This document shows, piece after piece, positions 1-7,696 of a stretch of DNA of 7,788 nt. The notes beneath the pieces were generated by a model, which was not told where the DNA came from, searched no databases, and was given only the letters and a program-made list of their open reading frames with translations. Made by a program: the position numbers and the translations under genes. The stretch spans positions 1 to 7,788 of the forward strand of contig JAQTOL010000142.1 of assembly GCA_028748945.1 (NCBI GenBank). Direction: 5' to 3'. Within the stretch, counting starts at the first letter, position 1. Each line of letters begins with the position of its first letter. This DNA is from Paludibacter sp. Its GTDB lineage: Bacteria > Bacteroidota > Bacteroidia > Bacteroidales > Paludibacteraceae.

Positions 1-871
1 AAGAAAATCCTTTTCCATTATCCGAAATACAGATAATCAGCCGGTTATTTGTGAAATTTGCTGAAATAGAAATTGTCGAACCGTTGGGAGTATACAATAC
101 TTCGTTGTGCAACAGATTAAAAAGCACTTGCTCAATTAATCCGAAGTCCAGTTTAATTATCGGGAAATCGTCCTGAATCTGAATTTGCAAATTATGCGTA
201 GACAATTCATCGCTTAGTCTATTCACCGGCGAATTAATCAACTCATTAATTTCACACCAGTCCAGTTTTACTTTCAACATACCTGACTCCAGTCGTTGCA
301 TATTCAACAGATTATCAATCAATCTGTTCAAACGAAAAGCTGCGATTGAAATCTCATCAATCAATTTTGTTTTGTCTGTTTCAGAAACATTCGAATTTTT
401 CTGCAATAAATTATCAGAAGCACCTACAATCGTTGCAATAGGAGTTCGCAATTCGTGCGAAAGTGAGTCGAAAAGGGTTTTATAAAGTTTAATGGTATTG
501 TAGCGTTCTTCTTTTTGCAGTTCCAGTTTTTCCATTCCTCTTATTTTTGAAGTCATCACCCCATTAATCAATGCAATAATAAAATACATAAGTAACATCA
601 ATACATCGTCGGAATTTTGGACATGAAAAGTAAAATGAGGGGGAATAAAAAAGAAATCCCAGATTAATGCACTTAAAGTTGCTGCAGTTAATACCGGATA
701 AAGAGTGAAAAATATGGCCAATATGGATACTGTAGCCATTAAAAGCAATGCTACACTACGATAACCAATCAGATTTGAAAGAGAATAACAAACCAGTGAG
801 ACAAGAACTGTCACAACAATACTGATAAAAAACTGACTTTTAGTGTTCTGATTAAAGTATTTGATATTCAT
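1..871 (-). CDS. Membrane-bound sensor histidine kinase, DUF4118-HisKA-HATPase (KdpD transmitter half), partial at left edge
   Basis: The frame is open for 290 codons from an ATG at 871 to the window edge, so the C-terminus is missing. An in-frame stop lies seven codons upstream with no ATG between, which fixes the start. Residues 13-106 form a four-helix DUF4118 membrane domain with FFFIPP at 73-78 and FTFH at 80-83. A short linker leads to a HisKA domain with the phospho-accepting histidine in LSHELRTP (His139). The ATPase domain shows an N box around Asn252 and Asn256 and a G1 box DNGKGF at 284-289. The expected role is autophosphorylation and transfer to a KdpE-type regulator, controlling kdp expression. 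It has no KdpD or USP domain and no obvious GAF; the preceding gene supplies these. It starts 57 nt after the kdpD stop. One oddity is that the usual NAxKYTP stretch reads NEVLYTP. The kinase assignment is secure; the pairing with KdpD is inferred from position and shared membrane domain. Confidence 0.93.
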   Translation of the reverse strand, partial: MNIKYFNQNTKSQFFISIVVTVLVSLVCYSLSNLIGYRSVALLLMATVSILAIFFTLYPVLTAATLSALIWDFFFIPPHFTFHVQNSDDVLMLLMYFIIALINGVMTSKIRGMEKLELQKEERYNTIKLYKTLFDSLSHELRTPIATIVGASDNLLQKNSNVSETDKTKLIDEISIAAFRLNRLIDNLLNMQRLESGMLKVKLDWCEINELINSPVNRLSDELSTHNLQIQIQDDFPIIKLDFGLIEQVLFNLLHNEVLYTPNGSTISISANFTNNRLIICISDNGKGFS

Positions 872-925
872 GAGGACAAATATTTTACATTAATATAATA
901 ATATCAGAGGCAAAAATTGTCCTCA
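871..925. repeat. Inverted repeat spanning the kdpD-kinase junction and covering the kinase start
   Basis: TGAGGACAA at 871-879 and TTGTCCTCA at 917-925 are perfect 9-bp complements separated by 37 nt of mostly AT sequence. In the minus-strand mRNA the first arm (TGAGGACAA) lies just after the kdpD stop codon. The second arm runs directly into the kinase start, its last base being the A of the ATG. The fold could therefore hide the start codon and be opened by ribosomes finishing kdpD, or it could be a protein-binding site. The repeat is seen directly; both functions are inference. There is no T-run after it, so a terminator is unlikely. Confidence 0.5.
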
Positions 926-928
926 AAA

Positions 929-2911
929 TTAATTATTTTGAGCGGATTCTACGCGTTTATCGTTATTTATTTCACGTTCGATGGATAATGCCACTTGAGC
1001 GTAAATGGTTTTTAGAATCCTTTGAGTATCAAACGAAGGTACTTTATTGTTCAAAAAACGTACCCCGATTACTCCCCAAACTCCATAAATGGTTGTCAAT
1101 GGAATAAGTTGCAAGTTTGAATCGCTTAATGTGTCCGTATATTTTCCGGCAATTTCATTACTATTAAAAGACCAAACCGCAACTGCATAATCCTTAATCA
1201 AATTGTATTCCGAATTCCCAAAAGCTCTTTTTGCCAACCCTTTTCCTTCCTTTTCTTTCAAATAAATAACTGCATCGGCATTAAAACTATGTTGTAATTC
1301 TTGCCTGGTGATTGCTACCACTTCCTTTATTGAAGTAGCTTTATTCAGGTTTTCGAGCAAAGTATTTAAAATAACACTATGCCGCTGATTAATGGTAAGA
1401 ACTCGATGATATTTTTTTATTCTTGTAATTAAAATACTTACAACCAATGCTATGACAAAATTTGCAGCCAGCGTAATTAAATCTTCAATTTTATTAATAT
1501 GAAATGTAAAGATGGGTGGTATAAAGAAAAAATTTAAGGCAACTGAATTCAGAATTGCTGTAAATACAACTGCACTTCGCCCCAGAAACAGGGATAAAAT
1601 GGTAATAGTCAACAAATAAATTAACCCAATAGTTTGATAACCGACATATTGCGAAACCGGGAAACAAATTAATGTAAGAATAGCAACTACACCGAAAGCT
1701 ATTATAAAATCGTTGAGTTTTGAGGTAATAAAATGAACGCGAATTTTCGGTTTCTTATCCGAATTGACTGATTTATCTGCCTTAATAACAAATACATCAA
1801 TATTACCACTTTCACTTAGAATTCGGTTGGAAATATTTTTTCTCCACAAGGATTGGAATTTATTACTGCCAAGAGATTTTCCTATTACAATCTGATTCAC
1901 ATTATTTTCATGTGCCACTTGTAAAATTCCTGCAACAACATCGGTGTTAGTGATATTTATAACAGTTGCTCCAAGCCGTTCAGCTAATTGAATATTCTTA
2001 TTCAGGTTCGATTTTTCGTTCTCAGAAAGCTGAACTCCAGTTTCAACATTTACGGCAAACCAGTGAGCACCCAGATTATAAGCCATTCGTCGCGTCCATT
2101 GAATCAATTTTGCAGAATATGGACCCGAACCAACTGCAACCAATAGTTTTTCAGTAGTTTTCCATATCTCACCAATTTTTTTCTCGTGTTTATAATTAAT
2201 CAACTCTGAATCAACCTTCTCGGCAGTAATTCTGAGAGATAATTCACGTAAAGCGTGTAGATTCCCTTTTCTGAAAAAATTCCGGGTTGCCTGAACCGTT
2301 TTTTCAGGAATATACACCTTTCCTTCGGCGAGGCGTTTCAATAAATCATCCGGCGAGATATCCACCAATTCGATGTCGGTTGCCAAATCGATAATCGAAT
2401 CGGGCACTTTTTCGTGAATGGATATTCCTGTAATCTCATTTACTGTAATCGATCTACTTTCAATGTGTTGAACATTAATCGTAGTATAAACATCAATGCC
2501 ATTTTCCAGTATTTCCATAACGTCCTGATAACGTTTCAAGTGCCTGCTTCCGGTAATATTGGTGTGAGCCAATTCATCAACCAGAACTATTTCCGGTTTA
2601 CGTTGAAGAATGGCATCAATATCCATTTCTTCAAATTCGGCTTCACGATACTCAATTTTTTTTCGCGGAATAATTTCCAAATTCTCTGTAAGAGACTCTG
2701 TTTCTTTGCGTTTATGTGTTTCAACATAGCCAACAATCACATCCTTACCATCCAATTTTACAGCATGGGCAGCCTGTAACATGGAGTAGGTTTTACCTAC
2801 ACCGGCACACATTCCAAAGAAAATTTTTAATTTTCCCTGGTGTTTGATGTTTTCCTCGTGTTTTATTTTACGAAGTAATTCATCCGGATCGGGGCGAAGT
2901 TCTTCAATCAT
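929..2911 (-). CDS. kdpD: KdpD sensor, input half only (KdpD-USP-DUF4118-GAF-like), without a kinase domain
   Basis: This 660-residue protein matches the N-terminal part of classical KdpD (about 890 residues in E. coli). The KdpD domain (about 25-235) has a Walker A motif GMCAGVGKT at 33-41, the VETHKRKET stretch at 63-71 and a Walker B-like IVLVDELAHTN at 108-118. A universal-stress-protein-like domain follows (about 255-378), then a four-helix DUF4118 membrane domain (about 402-497) with NFFFIPP and FTFH at 460-471. A GAF-like region (about 515-645) ends the protein. It stops about 15 residues after the GAF end, where HisKA would normally begin, so it cannot autophosphorylate. It presumably senses K+ or turgor-related signals and acts on the kinase encoded next. 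It starts 2 nt after the kdpC stop (TAA-TT-ATG), which suggests translational coupling. Stand-alone kinase-less KdpD proteins are known, for example the short KdpD of Anabaena. Domain assignment is secure; the signal is not visible in the sequence. Confidence 0.95.
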   Translation of the reverse strand: MIEELRPDPDELLRKIKHEENIKHQGKLKIFFGMCAGVGKTYSMLQAAHAVKLDGKDVIVGYVETHKRKETESLTENLEIIPRKKIEYREAEFEEMDIDAILQRKPEIVLVDELAHTNITGSRHLKRYQDVMEILENGIDVYTTINVQHIESRSITVNEITGISIHEKVPDSIIDLATDIELVDISPDDLLKRLAEGKVYIPEKTVQATRNFFRKGNLHALRELSLRITAEKVDSELINYKHEKKIGEIWKTTEKLLVAVGSGPYSAKLIQWTRRMAYNLGAHWFAVNVETGVQLSENEKSNLNKNIQLAERLGATVINITNTDVVAGILQVAHENNVNQIVIGKSLGSNKFQSLWRKNISNRILSESGNIDVFVIKADKSVNSDKKPKIRVHFITSKLNDFIIAFGVVAILTLICFPVSQYVGYQTIGLIYLLTITILSLFLGRSAVVFTAILNSVALNFFFIPPIFTFHINKIEDLITLAANFVIALVVSILITRIKKYHRVLTINQRHSVILNTLLENLNKATSIKEVVAITRQELQHSFNADAVIYLKEKEGKGLAKRAFGNSEYNLIKDYAVAVWSFNSNEIAGKYTDTLSDSNLQLIPLTTIYGVWGVIGVRFLNNKVPSFDTQRILKTIYAQVALSIEREINNDKRVESAQNN

Positions 2912-2913
2912 AA

Positions 2914-3495
2914 TTATCTAACAGTAAATTGTTTGTCTAATTCCAAATTCAATTTTAACACATTTATTCGTTCTTCGCCCAGAAAACCGAATTGACGACC
3001 TTCGATGGAATGAGTGATTAAATCATTCATTCGTTTTTTTGCTGCTTCGGGTAAATGTCTGGATTTACAAATCCGGTTTACCTGCATCAATGCCGCCTGA
3101 GGCGAAATATGAGGATCGAGTCCACTACCTGAAGCATAAAGCATTTCGGACGGAATTGACTCAGAAGCAGGAATTTGATTAATAGAATCGAATGCAGCGG
3201 TGTTACGTCGAACACGTAATTTTAATTCCTTACTCGTAACTGACAAATTGCTGGCACCCGAAGGCATTGGATTATAATCAATTGCCGAAGGACGACTGTT
3301 GAAATATTGCCCATCTGTAAATTTTTGTCCGATCAGTTCACTTCCAACCGTTTGGTTATTAATAACAATCATACTTCCATTCGAATGATTGTAAAATAAA
3401 GTTTGACCAATAACAGTAACAAAAAGTGGATAAATCACTCCGGTTAGAATAGTCATAACCAGAAATATTTTTAATGATATAAAGAGTGTTTTCAT
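2914..3495 (-). CDS. kdpC: K+-transporting ATPase subunit C
   Basis: From the ATG at 3495 the product has 193 residues, close to the usual 190. It has one N-terminal membrane helix (about 4-30) followed by an extracytoplasmic domain. KdpC family signatures are present: GSELIGQKF at 51-59, YFNSRPSA at 64-71, SGASNLS at 79-85 and ASGSGLDPHISPQAA at 121-135, followed by a C-terminal helix and strand ending in LNLELD. KdpC sits on KdpA and KdpB, is required for pump assembly and is thought to help K+ or ATP binding. The frame can be extended to a TTG at 3510, adding five mostly lysine residues (TTG-AAA-ATA-AAA-AAG). I prefer the ATG because it gives a normal-length N-terminus and places the purine-rich AAAAAAG just upstream. 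About 70 nt separate it from kdpB, the longest gap inside the pump genes, and I see no convincing promoter or terminator there. Its stop lies 2 nt before the kdpD start. Confidence 0.96.
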   Translation of the reverse strand: MKTLFISLKIFLVMTILTGVIYPLFVTVIGQTLFYNHSNGSMIVINNQTVGSELIGQKFTDGQYFNSRPSAIDYNPMPSGASNLSVTSKELKLRVRRNTAAFDSINQIPASESIPSEMLYASGSGLDPHISPQAALMQVNRICKSRHLPEAAKKRMNDLITHSIEGRQFGFLGEERINVLKLNLELDKQFTVR

Positions 3496-3565
3496 CTTTT
3501 TTATTTTCAATTTAAAATATAAAAGTACAAATCATTTGATAAAGTTGAATCAACCAGATTCTTTT

Positions 3566-5638
3566 TTAAACAAAATGTAGTAAATTAATTATCAAATCAA
3601 TAACTTTAATTCCAACAAATGGAACTATCAATCCGCCAACACCATAAATAAGGATATTCCGGCGTAAAATCTGAGTAGCACCCGATGGGCGATAGGCAAT
3701 TCCCTTTAATGCCAGTGGTATTAGCGCAATAATAATCAAAGCATTGAAAATAATTGAACTTAAAACGGCACTTTCGGGGCTTTGTAAATGCATAATATTC
3801 AGTTTCGAGAGTGGCCCGTTCACCCCACCAAATCCATACAGACCGGCAAAAACAGCCGGAATAATTGCAAAATACTTAGCCACATCATTGGCAATACTGA
3901 AGGTGGTCAACGCTCCGCGAGTCATAAGCAATTGCTTCCCAATTTCCACAATCTCAATCAATTTAGTTGGATTACTATCCAAATCAACCATATTACCGGC
4001 TTCGCGGGCTGCCTGTGTTCCGGTATTCATAGCCACACCCACATTAGCCTGGGCAAGTGCAGGCGCATCATTTGTACCATCACCAATCATTGCAACCAGT
4101 TTTCCATCAGCTTGTTCAATCCGGATCAATTCCAATTTATCCTCAGGCTTGGCTTCGGCAATAAAATCATCCACACCTGCTTCGGCTGCTATTGATGCAG
4201 CCGTCAGCGGATTATCGCCGGTAACCATTACCGTTTTTATTCCCATTTTACGCAATTGTGCAAAACGTTCTTTGATGCCTCCTTTCACCACATCTTTCAG
4301 GCGAATCACACCCAACACCTTTTCATTTTCTGTTACAACTAGCGGTGTTGAGCCTTCGTTCGCAATTTGATATACAGCCTTTTCAATTTCTTCAGGATAT
4401 ACGTTACCAGCAGCTTCTACATAGTTTTTAATTGAATCGGCTGCACCTTTTCGAATTGATTTCAACAATTTACCATCCTTTTCGCGAATATCCACACCAC
4501 TCATGCGGGTTTGTGCTGTAAACGGAACCGATTCGATATGAAAACCTGATAAATCGCGTCCACGAAGGTTGTATTTATCTTTTACCAATGTTACGATAGA
4601 ACGACCTTCGGGCGTATCGTCAGACAAAGATGACATCTGTGTGATTTCAGCCAGATAATGTTCGGCAACTCCATTTGCAGCCACTATCTCGGTTGCCATT
4701 CGGTTTCCAAATGTTATTGTACCGGTTTTATCAAGGAGCAACACATCAATATCTCCGGCCGCTTCAACAGCACGACCGCTTTTTGCAATTACATTACGGG
4801 CTAACAACCGATCCATTCCACTAATACCGATAGCACTCAGCAATCCACCGATAGTCGTTGGGATTAAACAGACCAGCAACGAAATAAGTATTGGCAATGT
4901 TAAACTGATTTTTGTAGCCGATTGGCTGACACTGTACGAAAAAAATGGATAAAGTGTAACCGTTGCCAATACAAATATAATGGTCAAACCGGATAATAAG
5001 ATTGTCAATGCAATTTCGTTAGGTGTTTTTTGTCGTTTTGCTCCCTCCACCAATGCAATCATACGGTCAATAAATGAATCTCCGGGGTCACAGGTAACTT
5101 GTATCAAAACTCTATCGCTCAGCACAACAGTTCCACCTGTAACGGCCGATCGGTCGCCACCACTTTCGCGAATTACAGGAGCCGATTCACCGGTTATTGC
5201 CGATTCATCCACCGTGGCAATACCTTCAATAATCTCACCATCAATCGGAATAATATCATTTGCCTCACAAACAACCACATCGCCTTTTCTAAGTTCAGTA
5301 GCAGCCACCAACACTTCCTTCGTGCCATTCATTTTTCTCGCCATCACGCTGGTTTTCAGTTTTCGAAGCGAATCGGCTTGAGCTTTTCCACGTCCTTCGG
5401 CAATGGCTTCAGCAAAATTAGCAAATAAAGAAGTGAACCATAACCAGATAACAATCTGAAGATTAAAACCGCTAAAATTGGTAAACAGCATGAATGTTGA
5501 AAAAATGGCTCCAACGAAAACAACGAACATAACCGGATTTTTAAGCTGATTACGTGGATCTAATTTTACAAATGAACTTTTCAGTGCTTCAATTAAAAGT
5601 TTTTTTTCAAAGAAACTTGAATTTCTATTTCGTTTCAT
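3566..5638 (-). CDS. kdpB: K+-transporting P-type ATPase, catalytic subunit B
   Basis: KdpB hydrolyses ATP to drive K+ import through KdpA. Taken from the ATG at 5638 it has 690 residues, as expected. The actuator domain holds TGES at 149-152; in E. coli the Ser of this motif (Ser162) is phosphorylated to inhibit the pump, and that Ser is kept here. The M4 helix has the IPTT kink (Pro260). The phosphorylation motif DKTGT follows with catalytic Asp303. The nucleotide-binding domain has SDDTPEGRS, the adenine-stacking Phe373 in [11 protein letters not shown], and KGAAD at 397-401. The hinge and Mg2+ site are TGDN and GDGTNDAP (Asp520, Asp524). The coupling pair in M5 is present as Asp585 and Lys588. 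A TTG at 5650, directly abutting the kdpA stop, would add four residues (TTG-AAA-AAA-AAT). The ATG is preferred because those codons look like the purine-rich ribosome-binding stretch. No inactivating change was seen. Confidence 0.97.
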   Translation of the reverse strand: MKRNRNSSFFEKKLLIEALKSSFVKLDPRNQLKNPVMFVVFVGAIFSTFMLFTNFSGFNLQIVIWLWFTSLFANFAEAIAEGRGKAQADSLRKLKTSVMARKMNGTKEVLVAATELRKGDVVVCEANDIIPIDGEIIEGIATVDESAITGESAPVIRESGGDRSAVTGGTVVLSDRVLIQVTCDPGDSFIDRMIALVEGAKRQKTPNEIALTILLSGLTIIFVLATVTLYPFFSYSVSQSATKISLTLPILISLLVCLIPTTIGGLLSAIGISGMDRLLARNVIAKSGRAVEAAGDIDVLLLDKTGTITFGNRMATEIVAANGVAEHYLAEITQMSSLSDDTPEGRSIVTLVKDKYNLRGRDLSGFHIESVPFTAQTRMSGVDIREKDGKLLKSIRKGAADSIKNYVEAAGNVYPEEIEKAVYQIANEGSTPLVVTENEKVLGVIRLKDVVKGGIKERFAQLRKMGIKTVMVTGDNPLTAASIAAEAGVDDFIAEAKPEDKLELIRIEQADGKLVAMIGDGTNDAPALAQANVGVAMNTGTQAAREAGNMVDLDSNPTKLIEIVEIGKQLLMTRGALTTFSIANDVAKYFAIIPAVFAGLYGFGGVNGPLSKLNIMHLQSPESAVLSSIIFNALIIIALIPLALKGIAYRPSGATQILRRNILIYGVGGLIVPFVGIKVIDLIINLLHFV

Positions 5639-5650
5639 ATTTTTTTTCAA

Positions 5651-7327
5651 TTAAAATGTTTTCCCCGTGATCATCAATATATGTTCGACAATAGGACCTA
5701 ACGACAATGCCGGGAAGAATGTCAAAGCACCAACTATCAGAATAACAGCAATCAATAAAAAAACAAAGGTGAAATTATCGGTACGGAAAGTCCCGGATGA
5801 TACCGGAATAAGTTTTTTCTCGGAGAGACTGCCGGCAATGGCAAGTACCGGAATAATCACCCCAAATCGACCGACAAGAATTCCAATACCAATCATCAGA
5901 TTATAAAAATTTGTATTCGCATTTAATCCGGCAAAAGCACTTCCATTGTTTGCACCTGCCGAGGTAAATGCATATAACATTTCCGAGAAACCATGTGGAC
6001 CTTTACTGGACAAACTACTCAAACCGGCATCCGTCATACAGGCTATCGCCGTGAAAACAAGAATAATAAAACTGGGAGCAATGACACCCATAATCGCCAT
6101 TTTTACTTCAAAAGCTTCAATTTTTTTTCCTAAATATTCAGGTGTTCGTCCCACCATTAAACCGGCAATAAAAACAGTCAGGATAACAAAAATGAGCATT
6201 CCATACAATCCTGCTCCAACACCGCCGAAAATTATTTCGCCTAACATCATATTGAACAGCGCAACAAGAGCTGAAAGTGGTGACAAACTGCTGTGCATAG
6301 CATTTACCGATCCGTTGGAAGCCGCAGTTGTGGCATTTTCCCATATCAGACTGTTTATTGTTCCGAACCGTAATTCTTTGCCCTCGAATACTCCGGACGA
6401 AAAATGATATTCGGAATAAACCGAAATTACCAATCCGACAGTAAACAGTATGAACATAGTCATATAAATATACCAACCTTGTTTAACCGATCCTATCATT
6501 TTTCCGAAACAATAGACAAATGAAGCGGGTAAAAGCAGAATGGCCAACATTTCCAGAAAATTGGATAAAGGAGTCGGGTTTTCGTAAGGATGAGCACTGT
6601 TGGTATTAAAAAATCCACCACCATTTGTTCCCAACTGTTTGATGGCTATTTGAGATGCAGCCGGACCTTGTGGAATAACTTGCTGATTTTTTTCAATGGT
6701 AGTGACCGTTTTATATGCATTCAGATTCTGAATTACGCCCTGACCAATCAAAACCACTGAAAATAAGATACTCAACGGTAACAGAATGTAAATCACCGAC
6801 CGGGTTAAATCCACATAGAAATTACCAAGCTGACTGTTTAACTTATTACGGATACCTCTGATTAACACCAACGCAACTCCAAAACCGGTAGCTGCACTTA
6901 CAAAATTTTGTACCGTTAATCCGATTAATTGGGTAAAATAACTTAAAGTGGTTTCGCCGGCATAACTTTGCCAGTTGGTATTGGTCATAAAACTAGCTGC
7001 AGTATTAAAAGCCAATGGCCAACTTACATTCCCGAGTTGTTGTGGGTTTAACGGCAATTGTTTTTGTATCAATTGAAGAACAAACACAAAAAGAAACCCG
7101 AGCAAATTGAAACTCAGCAAAGCAAAAGCATATTGTTTCCAGTTCTGCTGGCTATCGGGTTTTAAGCCAATAGTTTTATAAATACTTGTTTCCAACCACG
7201 AAAAAATGCCTTTAGCTTTAAAAGGTTTGTTGTCGAAAACTTTAAACATATAATTTCCAATCAGTGGCGTTAAAGCCACTAAGAGCAGTAGATATACGAA
7301 TACCTGCAAATAATCAAAGTAGTTCAT
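5651..7327 (-). CDS. kdpA: K+-transporting ATPase subunit A, K+-selective channel-like subunit
   Basis: The 558-residue membrane protein matches the usual KdpA length (557 in E. coli). KdpA belongs to the superfamily of K+ transporters with four pore-loop repeats and selects K+ from the outside before passing it toward KdpB. All four selectivity-filter segments are visible: TNTNWQSYAGE at 115-125 (Gln120 corresponds to E. coli Gln116), TNGGGFFNTNSAHPYENP at 234-251, ASNGSVNAM at 336-344, and TSAGANNGSAFAG at 455-467. About ten membrane helices are spread over the protein, and the conserved cytoplasmic stretch GRTPEYLGKKIEAFEVK lies at 393-409. The start is an ATG six nt after the kdpF stop (TAA-AGAATT-ATG). 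The kdpB ATG begins 12 nt after its stop. Membership of the KdpFABC pump is certain from sequence and neighbours. Confidence 0.98.
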   Translation of the reverse strand: MNYFDYLQVFVYLLLLVALTPLIGNYMFKVFDNKPFKAKGIFSWLETSIYKTIGLKPDSQQNWKQYAFALLSFNLLGFLFVFVLQLIQKQLPLNPQQLGNVSWPLAFNTAASFMTNTNWQSYAGETTLSYFTQLIGLTVQNFVSAATGFGVALVLIRGIRNKLNSQLGNFYVDLTRSVIYILLPLSILFSVVLIGQGVIQNLNAYKTVTTIEKNQQVIPQGPAASQIAIKQLGTNGGGFFNTNSAHPYENPTPLSNFLEMLAILLLPASFVYCFGKMIGSVKQGWYIYMTMFILFTVGLVISVYSEYHFSSGVFEGKELRFGTINSLIWENATTAASNGSVNAMHSSLSPLSALVALFNMMLGEIIFGGVGAGLYGMLIFVILTVFIAGLMVGRTPEYLGKKIEAFEVKMAIMGVIAPSFIILVFTAIACMTDAGLSSLSSKGPHGFSEMLYAFTSAGANNGSAFAGLNANTNFYNLMIGIGILVGRFGVIIPVLAIAGSLSEKKLIPVSSGTFRTDNFTFVFLLIAVILIVGALTFFPALSLGPIVEHILMITGKTF

Positions 7328-7333
7328 AATTCT

Positions 7334-7414
7334 TTAGAATTTTTCGGGATTAAATAAAGAATAAAAAAGATAAACCAGTAAAAGAATCGCCAGTATTAAT
7401 GCAATGGTTATCAT
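7334..7414 (-). CDS. kdpF: KdpF, 26-residue single-helix subunit of the K+ pump
   Basis: An ATG at 7414 opens a 26-codon frame ending in TAA six nt before kdpA. The peptide begins MITIALILAILLLVYLF and ends with the charged tail SLFNPEKF. This is the KdpF pattern: a single hydrophobic helix followed by a Y-x-L-x-x-P-E-x-F-like end, at the normal place directly before kdpA. An in-frame stop lies a few codons upstream, so no longer ATG start exists. KdpF binds KdpA in the membrane and stabilises the complex; in E. coli it is not strictly essential. Peptides this short are commonly missed by automatic annotation. Confidence 0.92.
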   Translation of the reverse strand: MITIALILAILLLVYLFYSLFNPEKF

Positions 7415-7439
7415 AACAATATAGTTTTAATGAGAATTT

Positions 7440-7469
7440 TAAATGTAATTATTCGAATCGAAGAAACAA
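7440..7469 (-). promoter_or_regulatory. Candidate Bacteroidota-type promoter for kdpFABC
   Basis: On the minus strand TTG (7469-7467, within ATTG) is followed after 19 nt by TACATTTA (7447-7440). This resembles the Bacteroidota -33 TTTG and -7 TAnnTTTG elements at the usual spacing, with the last base of the -7 box changed from G to A and one mismatch in the -33 box. It would start transcription near 7433, about 20 nt before kdpF. Two inverted repeats overlap it. The motif match is loose and the DNA is AT-rich, so this is a candidate only. Confidence 0.35.
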
Positions 7470-7479
7470 TTGTGTTCTT
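7452..7479. repeat. Two adjacent palindromes overlapping the candidate kdpF promoter (possible operator)
   Basis: The first is TTCGA-A-TCGAA at 7452-7462, a perfect 5-bp repeat with a one-base centre lying in the promoter spacer. The second, at 7461-7479, reads AAGAA-ACAATTGT-G-TTCTT on the plus strand: nine complementary pairs around a central AATT with one unpaired G. It covers the candidate -33 element. No T-run follows on the minus strand, which argues against a terminator for the upstream gene. Operator function, for example for a KdpE-like regulator, is inferred from position only. Confidence 0.4.
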
Positions 7480-7480
7480 A

Positions 7481-7687
7481 TCAGATTTTCTTGTGCTTAT
7501 TTTCGCTTTCATTTTGATAATCAATTATACGTTGTAATTCATTCGTGCAAAAATCAAATGCAAATATTTTCCCAGTATGTATATTTTCAATGGTTTTATC
7601 GCTTGATTGTGAATTTTCAATGACTCTAAAACTATGAGCTTTTTCTATTTCAATGCGTGAAATCAGGTCTTCAATTAACTTTTCCAT
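7481..7687 (-). CDS. Hypothetical 68-residue protein upstream of kdpF
   Basis: I do not recognise this protein. It runs from an ATG at 7687 to a TGA at 7481 on the same strand as kdp, 66 nt before kdpF. It is soluble-looking, with no membrane segment or signal peptide and one cysteine (Cys47). The pattern suggests an N-terminal amphipathic helix (about 2-15), a strand pair around residues 18-26 and 32-46 (FRVIEN and KIFAFDF), and a C-terminal helix (about 48-64) ending in a Lys/His-rich tail. Its codon use resembles that of the neighbours. If the short reading frame to its right is a gene, the two are 9 nt apart and probably co-transcribed. The candidate kdpF promoter lies after this gene, so it may belong to the upstream unit and not to the kdp operon. 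It could also be a chance frame. Confidence 0.5.
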   Translation of the reverse strand: MEKLIEDLISRIEIEKAHSFRVIENSQSSDKTIENIHTGKIFAFDFCTNELQRIIDYQNESENKHKKI

Positions 7688-7696
7688 ATCTTTATC

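Noticed and set aside
872..928. Promoter for the kinase gene (AATATTTG near the start)
   Set aside because: It has one mismatch to the -7 box, no -33 element at proper spacing, and would leave almost no leader before the ATG.
869..960. Frameshift or nonsense mutation splitting a normal kdpD
   Set aside because: The downstream protein begins with its own DUF4118 and not with HisKA continuing from the GAF region, so a single lesion cannot explain it.
1966..2779. Plus-strand open frames of 63 and 121 codons opposite kdpD
   Set aside because: They are antisense to conserved KdpD and USP domains, and the products are Asn/Phe/Ile-rich with no recognisable domain.
3496..3565. Internal promoter between kdpB and kdpC
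   Set aside because: The TTG and TACTTTTA-like elements present are spaced about 23 nt apart, outside the usual range, and no good TAnnTTTG box exists.
3547..3567. Possible plus-strand terminator: GAATC-AACCA-GATTC followed by six Ts at the kdpB end
   Set aside because: The stem has only five mostly AT pairs, no plus-strand gene precedes it, and the T-run is part of the kdpB 3' end.
3744..5428. Several plus-strand open frames opposite kdpB, up to 208 codons
   Set aside because: They are antisense shadows of a highly conserved gene, with low-complexity Ser/Ile/Asn-rich translations and no start context.
5667..6407. Plus-strand open frames of 79 and 153 codons opposite kdpA
   Set aside because: They are shadows of the conserved KdpA coding sequence on the other strand.
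6138..6476. A 112-codon minus-strand frame inside kdpA
   Set aside because: It overlaps the kdpA filter region in another frame and has no family resemblance; kdpA is certain.
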